Assembly: GCA_938007935.1 (NCBI GenBank)
Contig: CALLMD010000001.1
Span: 1-64,000 of the forward strand
DNA from: an uncultured Hellea sp.
GTDB lineage: Bacteria; Pseudomonadota; Alphaproteobacteria; Caulobacterales; Maricaulaceae
Length of the DNA: 64,000 nucleotides
Direction of reading: 5' to 3'
Numbering within the stretch: position 1 is the first letter of the stretch; each line of letters opens with the position of its first letter. Below the pieces are notes generated by a model that ran no database searches, was not told the origin of the DNA, and saw only the letters and a program-made list of their open reading frames with translations. Position numbers and translations under genes: made by a program. Of this stretch, positions 1-9,263 are shown piece after piece.

Positions 1-177
1 CGCATCCCCGGTGCGCCATTAATTTCTTTTAATTACTACTGTTGACCCTGAAATTTCCTGTAAGAGTCCCTCTCCTGATCTCATTTTTGGGCAACAAAAT
101 GAGTTACAGTGGTGCACTATTAGGGATTCGAACCATAACACTTCCCATAGTGAGTTGAGCTGAGTGTCCTTCTTTGG

Positions 178-1179
178 CTGCGGGTTCAACGGGTCGCCGC
201 AACACATTGGCTGAACCGCTCAGCCGGTGTTTCGTAATCAAGCGTCTTTCGAGGACGCTCGTTAAGCTCTCTTGCTACAGCATTTAATTTGGCTTGGCTA
301 TGTACAGATAAGTCCGTGCCTTTGGGGAAGTACTGGCGTAGCAATCGATTGGTGTTCTCATTACTGCCGCGTTGCCACGGGCTTTGCGGGTCACAGAAGT
401 ACACATCTATATTGGTCTCCATCGTGAACCTCTTATGCTGAGCAAGTTCATGACCGCGATCCCATGTCAGAGACTTATAGAGCTCGTCAGGCAGCTTCTT
501 TGAGTGTTTAATCAGGGCATTCACAAAAGTTTCTGTCTTTCGGTCTGAGAGCTTCATCAACATGACATAACGTGAGTGACGCTCTACCTAACGTGCCTAT
601 AAGCTATGATTAGGCCCACAGATTAGATCACCCTCCCAATTGCCCCGGTACCGCACGGTCGTCGGCTTCAGGAGGCCTTTCACTAATAGAGATCGCGCCT
701 TTAATCTGTCCGCGCATGTCAGTCTTTTGCTTTCCATAACGCGAACGACGGATACGCCTCTGGCTGCGCAGATACAGTAATAACTCCTTCTTCAGCGCCC
801 CACGGGCTTGTACGTAAAGAGTTTTATAAATCGTCTCATGGGAGATGTGCATATCCTCACAGTCAGGGTAAGTGCGTCTGAGCCAGGACGCGTCCCGCCA
901 TTACGCCCGCGCGATATCTCCTCGCGCTCAGCCAATTTTAATGACAGCCTTGAGCGCCTGCGTTCCGCTGGGCGTAGTCCGCCCGTCTTCATCAGTATCT
1001 TAAAAATCGAGGAATGAGGCCGGTCAAACAGACGGCCTATCTCATGGGCCGACTCGCCGCGCTTCCATCTATCCCAAATCTCCGCCCGCTGCTCGGTTGA
1101 ATAATATATCCGTGGTCTCATCTGCTCACTCCAGTTTACTAAATAACTAAAGTGTTGCGACGACCCGTTGAACCCGCAG
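178..1179 (-). mobile_element. Degenerate IS30-family insertion sequence
   Basis: The element is bounded by near-perfect inverted repeats at 178-205 and 1152-1179, differing at one base over 28. It contains a transposase on the minus strand that resembles IS30 family DDE enzymes. At about 1.0 kb it is somewhat shorter than usual for the family, and its reading frame is broken. No clear target-site duplication is visible next to the repeats. The ends look intact, so it could in principle still be moved by a related transposase elsewhere in the genome; that is inference. Confidence 0.85.
186..1121 (-). pseudogene. IS30-family transposase, broken by deletion and frameshift
   Basis: Three minus-strand pieces together make an IS30-type transposase. 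The piece at 792-1121 holds the N-terminal helix-turn-helix (RPRIYYSTEQRAEIWDRW through AEREEISRG). It then jumps directly to sequence that normally lies much later, which implies an internal deletion near 910. The piece at 628-852 carries MHISHETIYKTLYVQARG and ends shortly after RAVPGQ, where the frame is lost. The piece at 186-563 holds the C-terminal half of the DDE core, with WDRG (second Asp) and GSNENTN (catalytic Glu). The region with the first catalytic Asp falls in the out-of-frame gap at about 564-627, so no active enzyme should be made. Confidence 0.85.
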
Positions 1180-1355
1180 ACGGTTTAAGACACTGGGAAA
1201 AGGTAACAATACCCCCTTAGCGGACGTTAGGCACGATTTCTATTCAGCTTTATTTTCTTTCGTTCTTTTGAACGCTGGTACTTCAGATAATTTTGTAACT
1301 CGCGGCGAGCTTGCTACTGAACCGCGCGTTGTGCCCGACCAATAATTAGTATCTG

Positions 1356-2336
1356 CTATAGACGTTTCACGCCGGCTGCCACGTAGAGGTTATCAATGAC
1401 AGTCATGTTGGCGATTGCATCCCCACCGCCGGTGAGCGGCTGCGCAGTTCCAGCGAGGACATCCAAAACGTGGTCGAGCTGACAAGCATAGGTCGTTTTG
1501 TCTTTGGCAATTTTGTAGTGTTTTTCTTCCTCGGTCGTAATCGTAATCTTATGACCCATATGTGGAGCCAACGGGTTAACGAAATCGATTTGTCCCGCTT
1601 CGCCGACGATTTCTAACCGAGCTTCGAGTTTAGCATCCAAAGCCATCGAGCAAACCACTTTGCCTCGTGCGCCGCATGGAAATCCCAAGTGGCCTTCAAA
1701 GCTAAGGTCAACCCCGCTTTCACTCATCACCGCCTTGGCCTCTGTAACCGTGGGCTCAGTGCCCATCAATGTGCGCAACAAATGAACCGGATAACATCCT
1801 AGGTCCATCAACGCCCCGCCTCCTAGTTCAGGGATATAACGAACCTCTCCATCTACATTGGGAAGTGGTCCTGTGAGGCGGCCTGAGATGGACTGAACTG
1901 TCCCAATTTTACCATTGCGCACCTCATCCAATATGAAAGAGAATGCCGGATGAAAGCGATAGTGAAAGGCCTCAATCAGGGGAAGCCCGGTGTCTTGAGC
2001 TACGGAAACCATTTTCCGCGCCTCTTTTGCGTTCATGGCGAATGGTTTTTCGCAAAGCACCGGTTTACCCGCACGTAGAGCAGCGATTGACATCGCTGCA
2101 TGCTCACTTGGGGGTAGTGCATTATAAACTAGGTCGATATCTTCCCGCTCAACCAATGCTTTATAGTCATCGGAAATAGTAGGAATGGAGTGCTTTTGTG
2201 CATAGGCTTGCGCGCGCTCCCCACTCCTGCTCGCGACGGCAAAAATGATGGCTCTATCATTATTTGCCACTGGTGGAATAAGAGCATATTCTGCTACTTT
2301 GGCAGCTCCCAAAATTCCAATTCTAATCAATGTCAT
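1356..2336 (-). CDS. Gfo/Idh/MocA family NAD(P)-dependent oxidoreductase
   Basis: A 326-residue cytoplasmic oxidoreductase. The N-terminal Rossmann fold begins IRIGILGAAKVAEYALIP, and the family core EKPFAMN contains the lysine that normally lies in the active site. The C-terminal half matches the usual substrate domain (GGGALMDLGCYPVH). It most resembles the branch annotated as trans-1,2-dihydrobenzene-1,2-diol dehydrogenase-like, but the substrate cannot be read from sequence. ATG at 2336 is preferred over the upstream TTG because AAGGA lies about 9 bases before it. It is the last gene of a minus-strand run that starts with the TonB receptor at 6815, so it probably oxidises or reduces an alcohol intermediate of the same compound. 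Confidence 0.85.
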   Translation of the reverse strand: MTLIRIGILGAAKVAEYALIPPVANNDRAIIFAVASRSGERAQAYAQKHSIPTISDDYKALVEREDIDLVYNALPPSEHAAMSIAALRAGKPVLCEKPFAMNAKEARKMVSVAQDTGLPLIEAFHYRFHPAFSFILDEVRNGKIGTVQSISGRLTGPLPNVDGEVRYIPELGGGALMDLGCYPVHLLRTLMGTEPTVTEAKAVMSESGVDLSFEGHLGFPCGARGKVVCSMALDAKLEARLEIVGEAGQIDFVNPLAPHMGHKITITTEEEKHYKIAKDKTTYACQLDHVLDVLAGTAQPLTGGGDAIANMTVIDNLYVAAGVKRL

Positions 2337-2405
2337 CGCCTGCAGTCCTTTCAAACAACATGGACACCAAATGCTTAGGTATCTTAAGGCTTATTCGGCG
2401 TCTGA

Positions 2406-3161
2406 TCAGATGATTATGCCGCCATCGACACGAATAACTTGCCCCGTAACGTAATTTGCTTTGTCAGAGGCTAGCCATGCAACAGCATCAGCGATGTCTT
2501 GTGCTGCACCCCAGCGTCCTTCGAGAGGTAGTTGATCACGCATATTGGCAAATGTTTTTTCTCGGTCTACGCCTGCATCAAAAGCAGCTTTCCACATACC
2601 GTCATCAATGAGGCCTGGCGCGATAGCATTTATCCGAACACCGACACGGCCAAGGTCTAGAGAGGCATTGCGCGTGAACGCATTCACTGCGCCTTTGGAC
2701 GTAGAGTAAGCGATTTGACCTACCATACCGGAAAAGGCGGAAACAGACGATATATTGACGATGTTACCCCGTGCTTGCGTAAGAGCCGGCGTCAATGCGT
2801 GTGAAAGCATGATGAGATTCCTAACATTGACCATTAAGACTTTGTCCAACCTTGATTCAGAGACGTTTTTTAACGGCTCATGTGTATTCGTTCCAGCGTT
2901 GTTGACGAGGATGTCTATAGTCGGAGAGGCCTCAAGGATGCTATTTGATGCCATTTCCCATCCCTTAGGGTTAGAAAGGTCAGCCTCAATGACGATAGGG
3001 TCATTTGGTAACTTAGCGGCCAGCTGTTCTAATTTTTCAAGGCTACGCGCAAGAAGAATAACGCGCGCACCATCCTCTGCCAAAGTCCTTGCGATTGCAG
3101 CGCCAAGGCCGCGGCTGGCCCCTGTCACAACGGCTGTTTTTCCGGAAAAATCATAAGTCAT
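2406..3161 (-). CDS. SDR family NAD(P)-dependent oxidoreductase
   Basis: A classical short-chain dehydrogenase of 251 residues. It shows the cofactor motif TGASRGLG, the NNAG motif, the catalytic Ser in ISSVSAFSG, and YSTSKGA with the catalytic Tyr and Lys. The C-terminus VTGQVIRVDGG is typical of FabG-like members. ATG at 3161 is chosen because GGAGA sits about 8 bases upstream; an ATG at 3176 would lie before that ribosome site. The gene lies between a serine hydrolase and a Gfo/Idh/MocA oxidoreductase on the same strand, so it probably interconverts an alcohol and a ketone in the pathway encoded here. The substrate is unknown. Confidence 0.9.
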   Translation of the reverse strand: MTYDFSGKTAVVTGASRGLGAAIARTLAEDGARVILLARSLEKLEQLAAKLPNDPIVIEADLSNPKGWEMASNSILEASPTIDILVNNAGTNTHEPLKNVSESRLDKVLMVNVRNLIMLSHALTPALTQARGNIVNISSVSAFSGMVGQIAYSTSKGAVNAFTRNASLDLGRVGVRINAIAPGLIDDGMWKAAFDAGVDREKTFANMRDQLPLEGRWGAAQDIADAVAWLASDKANYVTGQVIRVDGGIII

Positions 3162-3269
3162 CGCGTTTGTCTCCAATATGTCATGGCAGTAAGCATTGGT
3201 GCTTTGGGAGCAAGACCCAGTCTGCGAGGTTCACAAAAATATTCAATCGGTGAGATACTAAAATGTCGA

Positions 3270-4409
3270 TTAAACAGACGCGTAGATTCCGCCTATTATC
3301 GCCATGAGCCTTGGATCTGGCGCGTCAAGGGGTTCGCGCATATAGTTCATCGCATAAGCGACACCCAAGCCATTATCGGGATCGGCAAAACCGAAAGATC
3401 CTCCCCAGCCGTGATGGCCGAAGGATTTGGGATTAGGACCATAGACCCCCATGGATTTATTAACAGCAAAGCCGATACCCCATGACATCGGAAATCCTAA
3501 AACTAGGTCTAATTTATCAATTTGGATTTCGGTTGCGGCTCCGAGTGCCTGCTCACTTACTATTTCGACGCCGCCCAGACATCGATTAGTTGCTAAAGCC
3601 GAGTATATCTTGGCAATGCTTCTCGCATTACCACAGCCTGCAGCTGAAGGTGTGCCTTGGGCTCTCCACGCGCGCTCATTTGGTAAATAGGGACTCAAAG
3701 AGGCATGCTCAATCGCAATTTTTTGATACTCATTAAATGCCGAAGGGTCGCCGCCTGGTGGATTGTCGTCATGGGCCATTTCGGCCACGCGGTCATCTTC
3801 GCTTGCCTCGAGGCCTATATGAAAATCAATATCAAAAGGTATCGCTATTTCATCGCGAAAATATTCACCAACTGTTTTGCCTATCACCTTTTTGAATAAC
3901 GTGTCTGCAAGGGGGCCAATTGAAAAGGCGTGGTAGCCTGAACTTTCGCCAATCGGCCATTGTGGTTTCTGGGCCGCCAACATCGCGCCCAGCAGATCTG
4001 TATCAAGCACCTGATCTTTTGTAATTGTTTTGTCCGTGCCGCATAGACCGGCTTGGTGAGAAAATAACTGTGCAACAGTGACATGCTCCTTACCATTAGC
4101 GGCAAACTCTGGCCAATAGTCTGCCACAGGACGCCCCATATCCAGTTTGCCCTGATCGACAAGGCGCGCGAGGCACAACGCCATCATCCCTTTGGTCGTT
4201 GACCACACATTCACCAAGGTGTCTTTTTCCCAAGGCTGAGACTTCGCGGCATCTGAGTGCCCACCCCATAAATCAACAACTTTTTCTCCTTGCTGATAGA
4301 TACAGAGAGACGCCCCAATTTCACCGTGTTGCTTAAAATTATTCTCGAACGCGCCCGCCAGTGCCTCGAAGCCTGGCGCGCAATCTCCAGTGATAGTCGT
4401 GTTTATCAT
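3270..4409 (-). CDS. Serine hydrolase of the class C beta-lactamase family (EstB-like)
   Basis: A 379-residue protein with a beta-lactamase/D-Ala-D-Ala carboxypeptidase-like fold. The S-x-x-K nucleophile motif is STTK in VNVWSTTKGMMALC. A Tyr-containing second motif lies in SSGYHAFSIGPL, and HHGWGGSFGFADP near the C-terminus matches the third motif region of EstB-type esterases. No signal peptide is visible, so it is probably a cytoplasmic esterase rather than a cell-wall enzyme. A TTG at 4445 would also open the frame, but homologues usually begin near the ATG at 4409, before a segment like GDCAPGFEALAGAF. It follows the TonB receptor closely and probably cleaves an ester in the imported substrate (inference). 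Confidence 0.85.
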   Translation of the reverse strand: MINTTITGDCAPGFEALAGAFENNFKQHGEIGASLCIYQQGEKVVDLWGGHSDAAKSQPWEKDTLVNVWSTTKGMMALCLARLVDQGKLDMGRPVADYWPEFAANGKEHVTVAQLFSHQAGLCGTDKTITKDQVLDTDLLGAMLAAQKPQWPIGESSGYHAFSIGPLADTLFKKVIGKTVGEYFRDEIAIPFDIDFHIGLEASEDDRVAEMAHDDNPPGGDPSAFNEYQKIAIEHASLSPYLPNERAWRAQGTPSAAGCGNARSIAKIYSALATNRCLGGVEIVSEQALGAATEIQIDKLDLVLGFPMSWGIGFAVNKSMGVYGPNPKSFGHHGWGGSFGFADPDNGLGVAYAMNYMREPLDAPDPRLMAIIGGIYASV

Positions 4410-4448
4410 TTGTTTTTTACCAATCGAAATTGTTGGATATGTCAAGAA

Positions 4449-6815
4449 TTAAAAGCGAACCGTTAATTCCGCGCCCATAGTCCGTGGACGATTTATGGCA
4501 ACGTCGCTCGCAAAAAAGTCGAGTTCACCGCCCGGCGTAAGTGTTGGCGCAGCTAATGAACCCGCAATTGACGTAAATTCGACGTCATTTGTCAAATTCG
4601 AGACATAGCCCACGAGCGACCAATTATCGTTTTCAACGCCAAGGCGCACATTCGCGATATTGAGAGCGGCCATCCTGCTGGATGGGAAGTTTACAACCGA
4701 TGCAAAGCGCGGTCCTGTATAATTGTAGCTAGCATGGCCTATTAACGACAGGTCACCATTCCCAATTGGATGGTTGAGGTTAGCACCTGCGGAGTAGGAC
4801 CAACGCGGGCTATTCGCCGCCCAATTGCCTTCGCGCAAATCGAAATCAAAGCCGATTGATTGGATGACAGGAGATAAGAGCGCATTGCCTTGGAATGAAC
4901 TGTCTTGGAACGCACCATTGAAGAACAGATCAACATTATCATTCACCCGCCAAGCTGTCTCTACTTCTGCGCCAATAATGCGAAGTTCGGGGCCATTTTG
5001 TACAAGAACAAAAGGTATCGCTGATTCAACCTGAGGATCGTCATATGTAGAATGGAAAGCGGCTATATTGGCGGTTATGTCGCCGTTAAGCCAATTGGTT
5101 TTAGCGCCTATTTCATAACTCAAAACATCATCTTCCGTAAACTCCCGAATACTTGTGAACAAATCGGGAGCTCCCCCTGAAGCGAAAAATGCTGAGGATG
5201 ATGGATTCAAGTTGCCATTTCGGATACCTGTCGCGACCGAAGCGTATAGGAGCACATCATCCGTTGCGTCAAATTCAACCGCGGCTCTAGGCAGAACCTT
5301 TTTAATCTCGAAAACACCTGTATTTGACAACCCTGCGCCGACCACAAAATCAGTCAAATTTCCAAGAGCGAAAGGTGGTTCTATACCAAGTGCGCCGCCG
5401 CCGAGGGCCAGTGTCGAAAGCGTTGTCGTATTCTCGATCTCTTCGTCGACATATCGCGCACCGCCAATAAGCCTTAAACTATCCGATGCCTCAAAAGTGA
5501 ATTCTGCGAATGCTGAATATTGTGTTGAATCAATGGCGTTGTTTTGTTCGAATAACTGATCGGATCCAGCGGGAAATACAACAAATTCACCAAATCCTGC
5601 AGCCGTTGTATTATTCTCTGAGGTAAGCTCAGTATCCTGATAATATAATCCAGCCGTAAAATTTAGAGGCCCTTCAAAGTCACTGACGAAACGAAATTCC
5701 TGGGTGAAGCTACGATCATCAATATCTACTAAGCTCCTCGGCGCAATTGGATTGGGTAAAAACAAGCCGAACGCCGCGCAAGCGCCACAAAAGAACTCAG
5801 TTGAGCTCTTCCGGTCATAAAGACTTGTTATTGAGGTTGCGGTTATCGACCCGAAGTCATAATCGATTTTCCCAGTATAGAGCTCAAAGTCATCCTCATT
5901 TTCTCCATCGATGGGGGCGTTTGAAACAAGATCGCTAGCTGGCGAAAATACTGGTAAGGCGGCACTATTGTTTTCACCAATATCATCGCGGCCTATAAAT
6001 GTCATCAACCGGATAGACAGGTCATCATTTGGTTCAATTAACGCAACCAAACGTCCACTTATAGACTCAAAGTCATTAATATTATCGGTGCCAAGAGTCG
6101 TATTATCAATATAACCGCTATCATCCCGGTAATTGATAACGCCTCGAACGGCAAATTTGTCTGGAACAACCACAAGTGTGGAAGCAGCAGAAACAGAGTA
6201 ATTTAAATCACCACCTTTGGTGGTCGATAAACCGGCTTTTAAAACACTATCAGATATAGATTCTCCCGAAAGATCAGGGGTTCGAGTTACATAGCGAATG
6301 GTTCCTCCAACAGACCCTTCACCGAAGAAGGTCGGCTGAGGTCCTCTAAGGACTTCAATCCGCTCGAAATCAAACAAATTAAAGTCCCTCTGACTGGCAC
6401 TAGATTGTGCAACAGGAATGTCATCGAGAAATTGGCTGATTAATGGTCCTGATATGCCTGAGTCTCCAAAGGCTTGGCCTACACCGCTTGAAACCCCTCT
6501 AATTCCAACATCGTTTTGATTAGGACCGCGATCATTCAAGTTTAGACCAGCTGTACGATTGGCTATGTCTTCAAAGTCTAAAATTCCTTCGCGCTCAAAG
6601 GCTGCACTGTCCAGTGCCGAGATGCTTCCCCCGATATCTTGAACGGTTTCTTCACGAAACCGGGCGGTAACGACAATCTCATCATATACTCTTGTCGCTT
6701 GGTCTTCTTGCGGCGCTTCTTGAGCCCAAGCCGACGAGATGGTGATCGTGGTAATTGAGACTCCCGTCAAAAGAGCCATCATTTTGTTTTTGGTGTTTCT
6801 GCTACCCTTAAACAT
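4449..6815 (-). CDS. TonB-dependent outer-membrane receptor
   Basis: A 788-residue receptor. It has a signal peptide (residues 1-31, ending SSAWA), then the TonB box-like DEIVVTARFREETVQD, a plug domain to roughly residue 160, and a long beta-barrel ending in the Phe-terminated strand MGAELTVRF. It has the style of the large alphaproteobacterial and sphingomonad receptors that import sterols, terpenoids, flavonoids or siderophores. The gene heads a minus-strand run with hydrolase, SDR and Gfo/Idh genes, which favours import of an organic substrate over iron. A strong ribosome site (AAGGGGA) precedes the ATG, and a 19-bp shared motif lies 114 bases upstream. The ligand is unknown. Confidence 0.92.
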   Translation of the reverse strand: MFKGSRNTKNKMMALLTGVSITTITISSAWAQEAPQEDQATRVYDEIVVTARFREETVQDIGGSISALDSAAFEREGILDFEDIANRTAGLNLNDRGPNQNDVGIRGVSSGVGQAFGDSGISGPLISQFLDDIPVAQSSASQRDFNLFDFERIEVLRGPQPTFFGEGSVGGTIRYVTRTPDLSGESISDSVLKAGLSTTKGGDLNYSVSAASTLVVVPDKFAVRGVINYRDDSGYIDNTTLGTDNINDFESISGRLVALIEPNDDLSIRLMTFIGRDDIGENNSAALPVFSPASDLVSNAPIDGENEDDFELYTGKIDYDFGSITATSITSLYDRKSSTEFFCGACAAFGLFLPNPIAPRSLVDIDDRSFTQEFRFVSDFEGPLNFTAGLYYQDTELTSENNTTAAGFGEFVVFPAGSDQLFEQNNAIDSTQYSAFAEFTFEASDSLRLIGGARYVDEEIENTTTLSTLALGGGALGIEPPFALGNLTDFVVGAGLSNTGVFEIKKVLPRAAVEFDATDDVLLYASVATGIRNGNLNPSSSAFFASGGAPDLFTSIREFTEDDVLSYEIGAKTNWLNGDITANIAAFHSTYDDPQVESAIPFVLVQNGPELRIIGAEVETAWRVNDNVDLFFNGAFQDSSFQGNALLSPVIQSIGFDFDLREGNWAANSPRWSYSAGANLNHPIGNGDLSLIGHASYNYTGPRFASVVNFPSSRMAALNIANVRLGVENDNWSLVGYVSNLTNDVEFTSIAGSLAAPTLTPGGELDFFASDVAINRPRTMGAELTVRF

Positions 6816-6928
6816 AACTTTTCCCCTTAAAAAAGACCGCCAGAATCATTCTTTATTGCGCTGCACGTGTCTAAATTTTAAACTGGTTCAGAGATGGAAG
6901 TCGAAACAGGGGCGGTCCTCCCGAGAAT

Positions 6929-6947
6929 GAGCGGACAATATTGGACA
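6929..6947 (-). promoter_or_regulatory. Candidate operator upstream of the TonB receptor gene
   Basis: Read towards the receptor gene, the site is TGTCCAATATTGTCCGCTC, ending 114 bases before its ATG. A second copy with 16 of 19 positions identical lies at 8112-8130, in the same orientation and at the same distance before the phytanoyl-CoA dioxygenase gene. An AraC-family regulator gene lies between them. Binding by that regulator is inference. Confidence 0.5.
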
Positions 6948-6972
6948 GATCAGTTAACGAATTTAATGAAAG

Positions 6973-8019
6973 TCAAATTTCCGGATAACGGCTGCGATAG
7001 GCCGATGGACTTACACCGACCCATCGTTGAAAAGCCCGGCGGAAGCTTCGTTCATCCTGATATCCTAGCATGTAGCCTATATCCTCAATATTTCTGCCCG
7101 CTTGAATTAGACTTTTTGCCCGTTGCATCCGAACTTCATTTTGAATTTCGCGAAAGGTGCATCCTTCTTGTTTCAGGCGCCTAGCTAACGTCTTTACAGA
7201 TATACCCAAATCGAAGGCCATATTCTGCTGGTCCTTACCATGACGAATAGCTGACCGAACTTTGTCCGCAAACATACCACCCGAATCTTCGCGGAAAGTC
7301 CCGACATATAAGTCTGAAAAGATGCTGCGTACACGATCTCGCCAAACATCAAGTTCAACCTCAAGAACTGGAATTTCCGCAACTTTTGGTGCAAAAACCA
7401 CTTCCAAATTCTGACCAGAAAATGTGATGGGCGCCCCCAAAAATTTTAACATTGTTGATGTGGAAGACTGTCGCGATGCAGGCGACTTAATTCTTTGTAC
7501 CTCAAGCCTTTCTCCGGCCATCCAATGAAATACGCCATAAAAGACTGTTGCCATACCCTCGGCAAAGATTTGATGGGCTTCATTGGTTGGGTCCACAGCA
7601 GACCACCGTAAGGAGATTCCTGTTTCGCGGCGGGTAACAGACACATCAATACTGGAAACTAAAAATTTCCAAGCTTCTGAAAATGCGCGTAGAGCATCAA
7701 GGATAGTCGCACTCAACAACATACGAGCAACGATCAGATCTGAGGCCCCAGGCCTCAACCGTTGGTCCGCAGCGCCGTGAAATTCGTCACCTATTTGCGC
7801 TCCGTGCTCGGCAAAGATACTCCAAGTTAAATCCATTGGAACGATAAAGTCCTCAGGGGATTGGGTGATATCAATTCCATGTACGCCCAACAACTTGTGC
7901 AAATGACCGCTTGGTCGACCTTTTAGGCCTAGTGCTGTACGGATATCTTTTATCGAAAAGCCTGGCTCCAAGCTTTTTTTGTCCACTGAGGGGGACTCAA
8001 AACTCTGAGCGTGGATCAT
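6973..8019 (-). CDS. AraC-family transcriptional regulator
   Basis: A 348-residue DNA-binding regulator. Residues about 20-210 resemble the arabinose-binding-like ligand domain found in OruR/ArgR-type AraC proteins. The C-terminal 100 residues form the double helix-turn-helix: MAFDLGISVKTLARRLKQEG, then IEDIGYMLGYQDERSFRRAF and WVGVSPSAYR. It lies between the TonB receptor gene, transcribed in the same direction, and the divergent dioxygenase operon. Both neighbours carry the same 19-bp motif at the same distance from their start codons. This makes it the likely local activator responding to the pathway substrate; the inducer is unknown. Confidence 0.9.
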   Translation of the reverse strand: MIHAQSFESPSVDKKSLEPGFSIKDIRTALGLKGRPSGHLHKLLGVHGIDITQSPEDFIVPMDLTWSIFAEHGAQIGDEFHGAADQRLRPGASDLIVARMLLSATILDALRAFSEAWKFLVSSIDVSVTRRETGISLRWSAVDPTNEAHQIFAEGMATVFYGVFHWMAGERLEVQRIKSPASRQSSTSTMLKFLGAPITFSGQNLEVVFAPKVAEIPVLEVELDVWRDRVRSIFSDLYVGTFREDSGGMFADKVRSAIRHGKDQQNMAFDLGISVKTLARRLKQEGCTFREIQNEVRMQRAKSLIQAGRNIEDIGYMLGYQDERSFRRAFQRWVGVSPSAYRSRYPEI

Positions 8020-8111
8020 TATCTTAGGGTTCTAAACACTATCATGAATACGATTGTAGACTAATATAGAGGAATTAACACCCAAATTTACCAATACTAA
8101 CCTTCGCATAA

Positions 8112-8130
8112 TGGCCAAAACTGTCCGCTC
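8112..8130 (+). promoter_or_regulatory. Candidate operator upstream of the dioxygenase operon
   Basis: The site reads TGGCCAAAACTGTCCGCTC and ends 114 bases before the ATG at 8245. It matches the site at 6929-6947 at 16 of 19 positions and has the same orientation relative to its gene. It lies in the 225-base divergent region between the AraC regulator and the first dioxygenase gene, so it could also serve in autoregulation. Confidence 0.5.
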
Positions 8131-8244
8131 TATTTAACGCAATAGTGACCTTTTTCTGGATTGCTTGGTAATGTACAAAGTCACCTCACAGCATGACAGA
8201 TGTTTTAGTCCGTGCAATAAGAACAAAGTTCAGGGAAAGTTATC

Positions 8245-9252
8245 ATGAAGAGCCCACAAAAATTGACGCCAAAATATGTTCATGTCCCTCGCTTTGCTGC
8301 CGGCTCGAAGGAGAGCATCGAATATCTTGATTCCGAAGGCTATGTTGTCATCGCAAACGCATTATCAGAAACCGAAGCCAACCATGCCCTTGATCTGACA
8401 TGGGACTTTCTTAAAGAACTCGGAACCGGCGTTGACCGCAATGACGTTGACACATGGGATGACGATCAATGGCCCGTGAACGTCCACGGAGGCATCGTTC
8501 CAAGCCAAGGAATCGGACACAGCGCAGCACAATGGTATATACGTTCAGTGCCCGCAGTAAAAAAAGCCTTCGCAACCGTGTGGGACGATGAAGATCTTCT
8601 TGTCAGTTTTGACGGTATGGCCCTTTGGCGGCCGACGGACATAAATCCTATGTGGGCCACCGACCGCGGCGGCGCGTGGCTGCATATCGACCAACATCCT
8701 ATTAGCCGTCCTGGCCGGCAATGTGTACAAGGCGCGGTGACCTTGACACGGACATCTCCCGAAATCGGCGGTAATATCGTCGTCCCCGGATCGCATAAAT
8801 GGTTTGCCGACATCCACAAGCGCTATGCTGATCGGCTGGCGAGTATTCCGGTAGATCAAGACCATTTCCGTTTCCCGACTGATGATCCGCAGCTCAAAGA
8901 CACACCGCCGATCATGGCCCATATGGAGCCCGGCGATATGATGTTATGGGATTCCCGTACGGTACATTGCTCAAGCCCAGGAACTGGCCCAGTACCTAAA
9001 ACTGATCCTGCCGCACCTAAATTACTCAGAGCCGCCAGTCTCGTTTGTATGATGCCGAAGGCTCATTCTAACGAAGACGTTATGGCTATGCGCCGTAAAG
9101 CTGTTCTCGATCGTTTATCAACGACTAATTGGAGCGACCGCTGGATTAACGCCGATCAGTTTCCAATGGTGTTGGAAGCAGGTGATCCGACTAAATATCG
9201 GTTACCCCCCGTTCCTGATCTGGACGAAAACCAACGAGCAATGGTCGGGTGA
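8245..9252 (+). CDS. Phytanoyl-CoA dioxygenase (PhyH) family protein, copy 1
   Basis: A 335-residue Fe(II)/2-oxoglutarate-dependent oxygenase-like protein. The facial triad is visible as His147-x-Asp149 in AWLHIDQHP and distal His241 in SRTVHCSSPG, with Arg238 nearby; GGNIVVPGSHKWF is a typical PhyH core segment. Such enzymes hydroxylate unactivated carbons, often next to a carboxyl or CoA thioester. AGGGAAAG precedes the ATG. The gene heads a plus-strand operon with a second PhyH copy, an epoxide hydrolase and an acyl-CoA ligase. A candidate operator lies 114 bases upstream. The exact substrate cannot be deduced. Confidence 0.9.
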   Translation: MKSPQKLTPKYVHVPRFAAGSKESIEYLDSEGYVVIANALSETEANHALDLTWDFLKELGTGVDRNDVDTWDDDQWPVNVHGGIVPSQGIGHSAAQWYIRSVPAVKKAFATVWDDEDLLVSFDGMALWRPTDINPMWATDRGGAWLHIDQHPISRPGRQCVQGAVTLTRTSPEIGGNIVVPGSHKWFADIHKRYADRLASIPVDQDHFRFPTDDPQLKDTPPIMAHMEPGDMMLWDSRTVHCSSPGTGPVPKTDPAAPKLLRAASLVCMMPKAHSNEDVMAMRRKAVLDRLSTTNWSDRWINADQFPMVLEAGDPTKYRLPPVPDLDENQRAMVG

Positions 9253-9263
9253 GCGGAATAGCC

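Noticed and set aside
95-165. tRNA-like 3' fragment on the minus strand (GGTTCGAATCCC and an end resembling GCACCA)
   Set aside because: The T-arm stem has a mismatch, no matching acceptor 5' strand or proper anticodon arm could be found, and the sequence runs into the IS. It may be a tRNA remnant at an integration site, but it is not a functional tRNA gene.
1227-1345. Minus-strand protein-like tail (ARRELQNYLKYQRSKERKKI)
   Set aside because: An in-frame stop interrupts it and no start or family is recognisable; it is at best a decayed gene end next to the IS.
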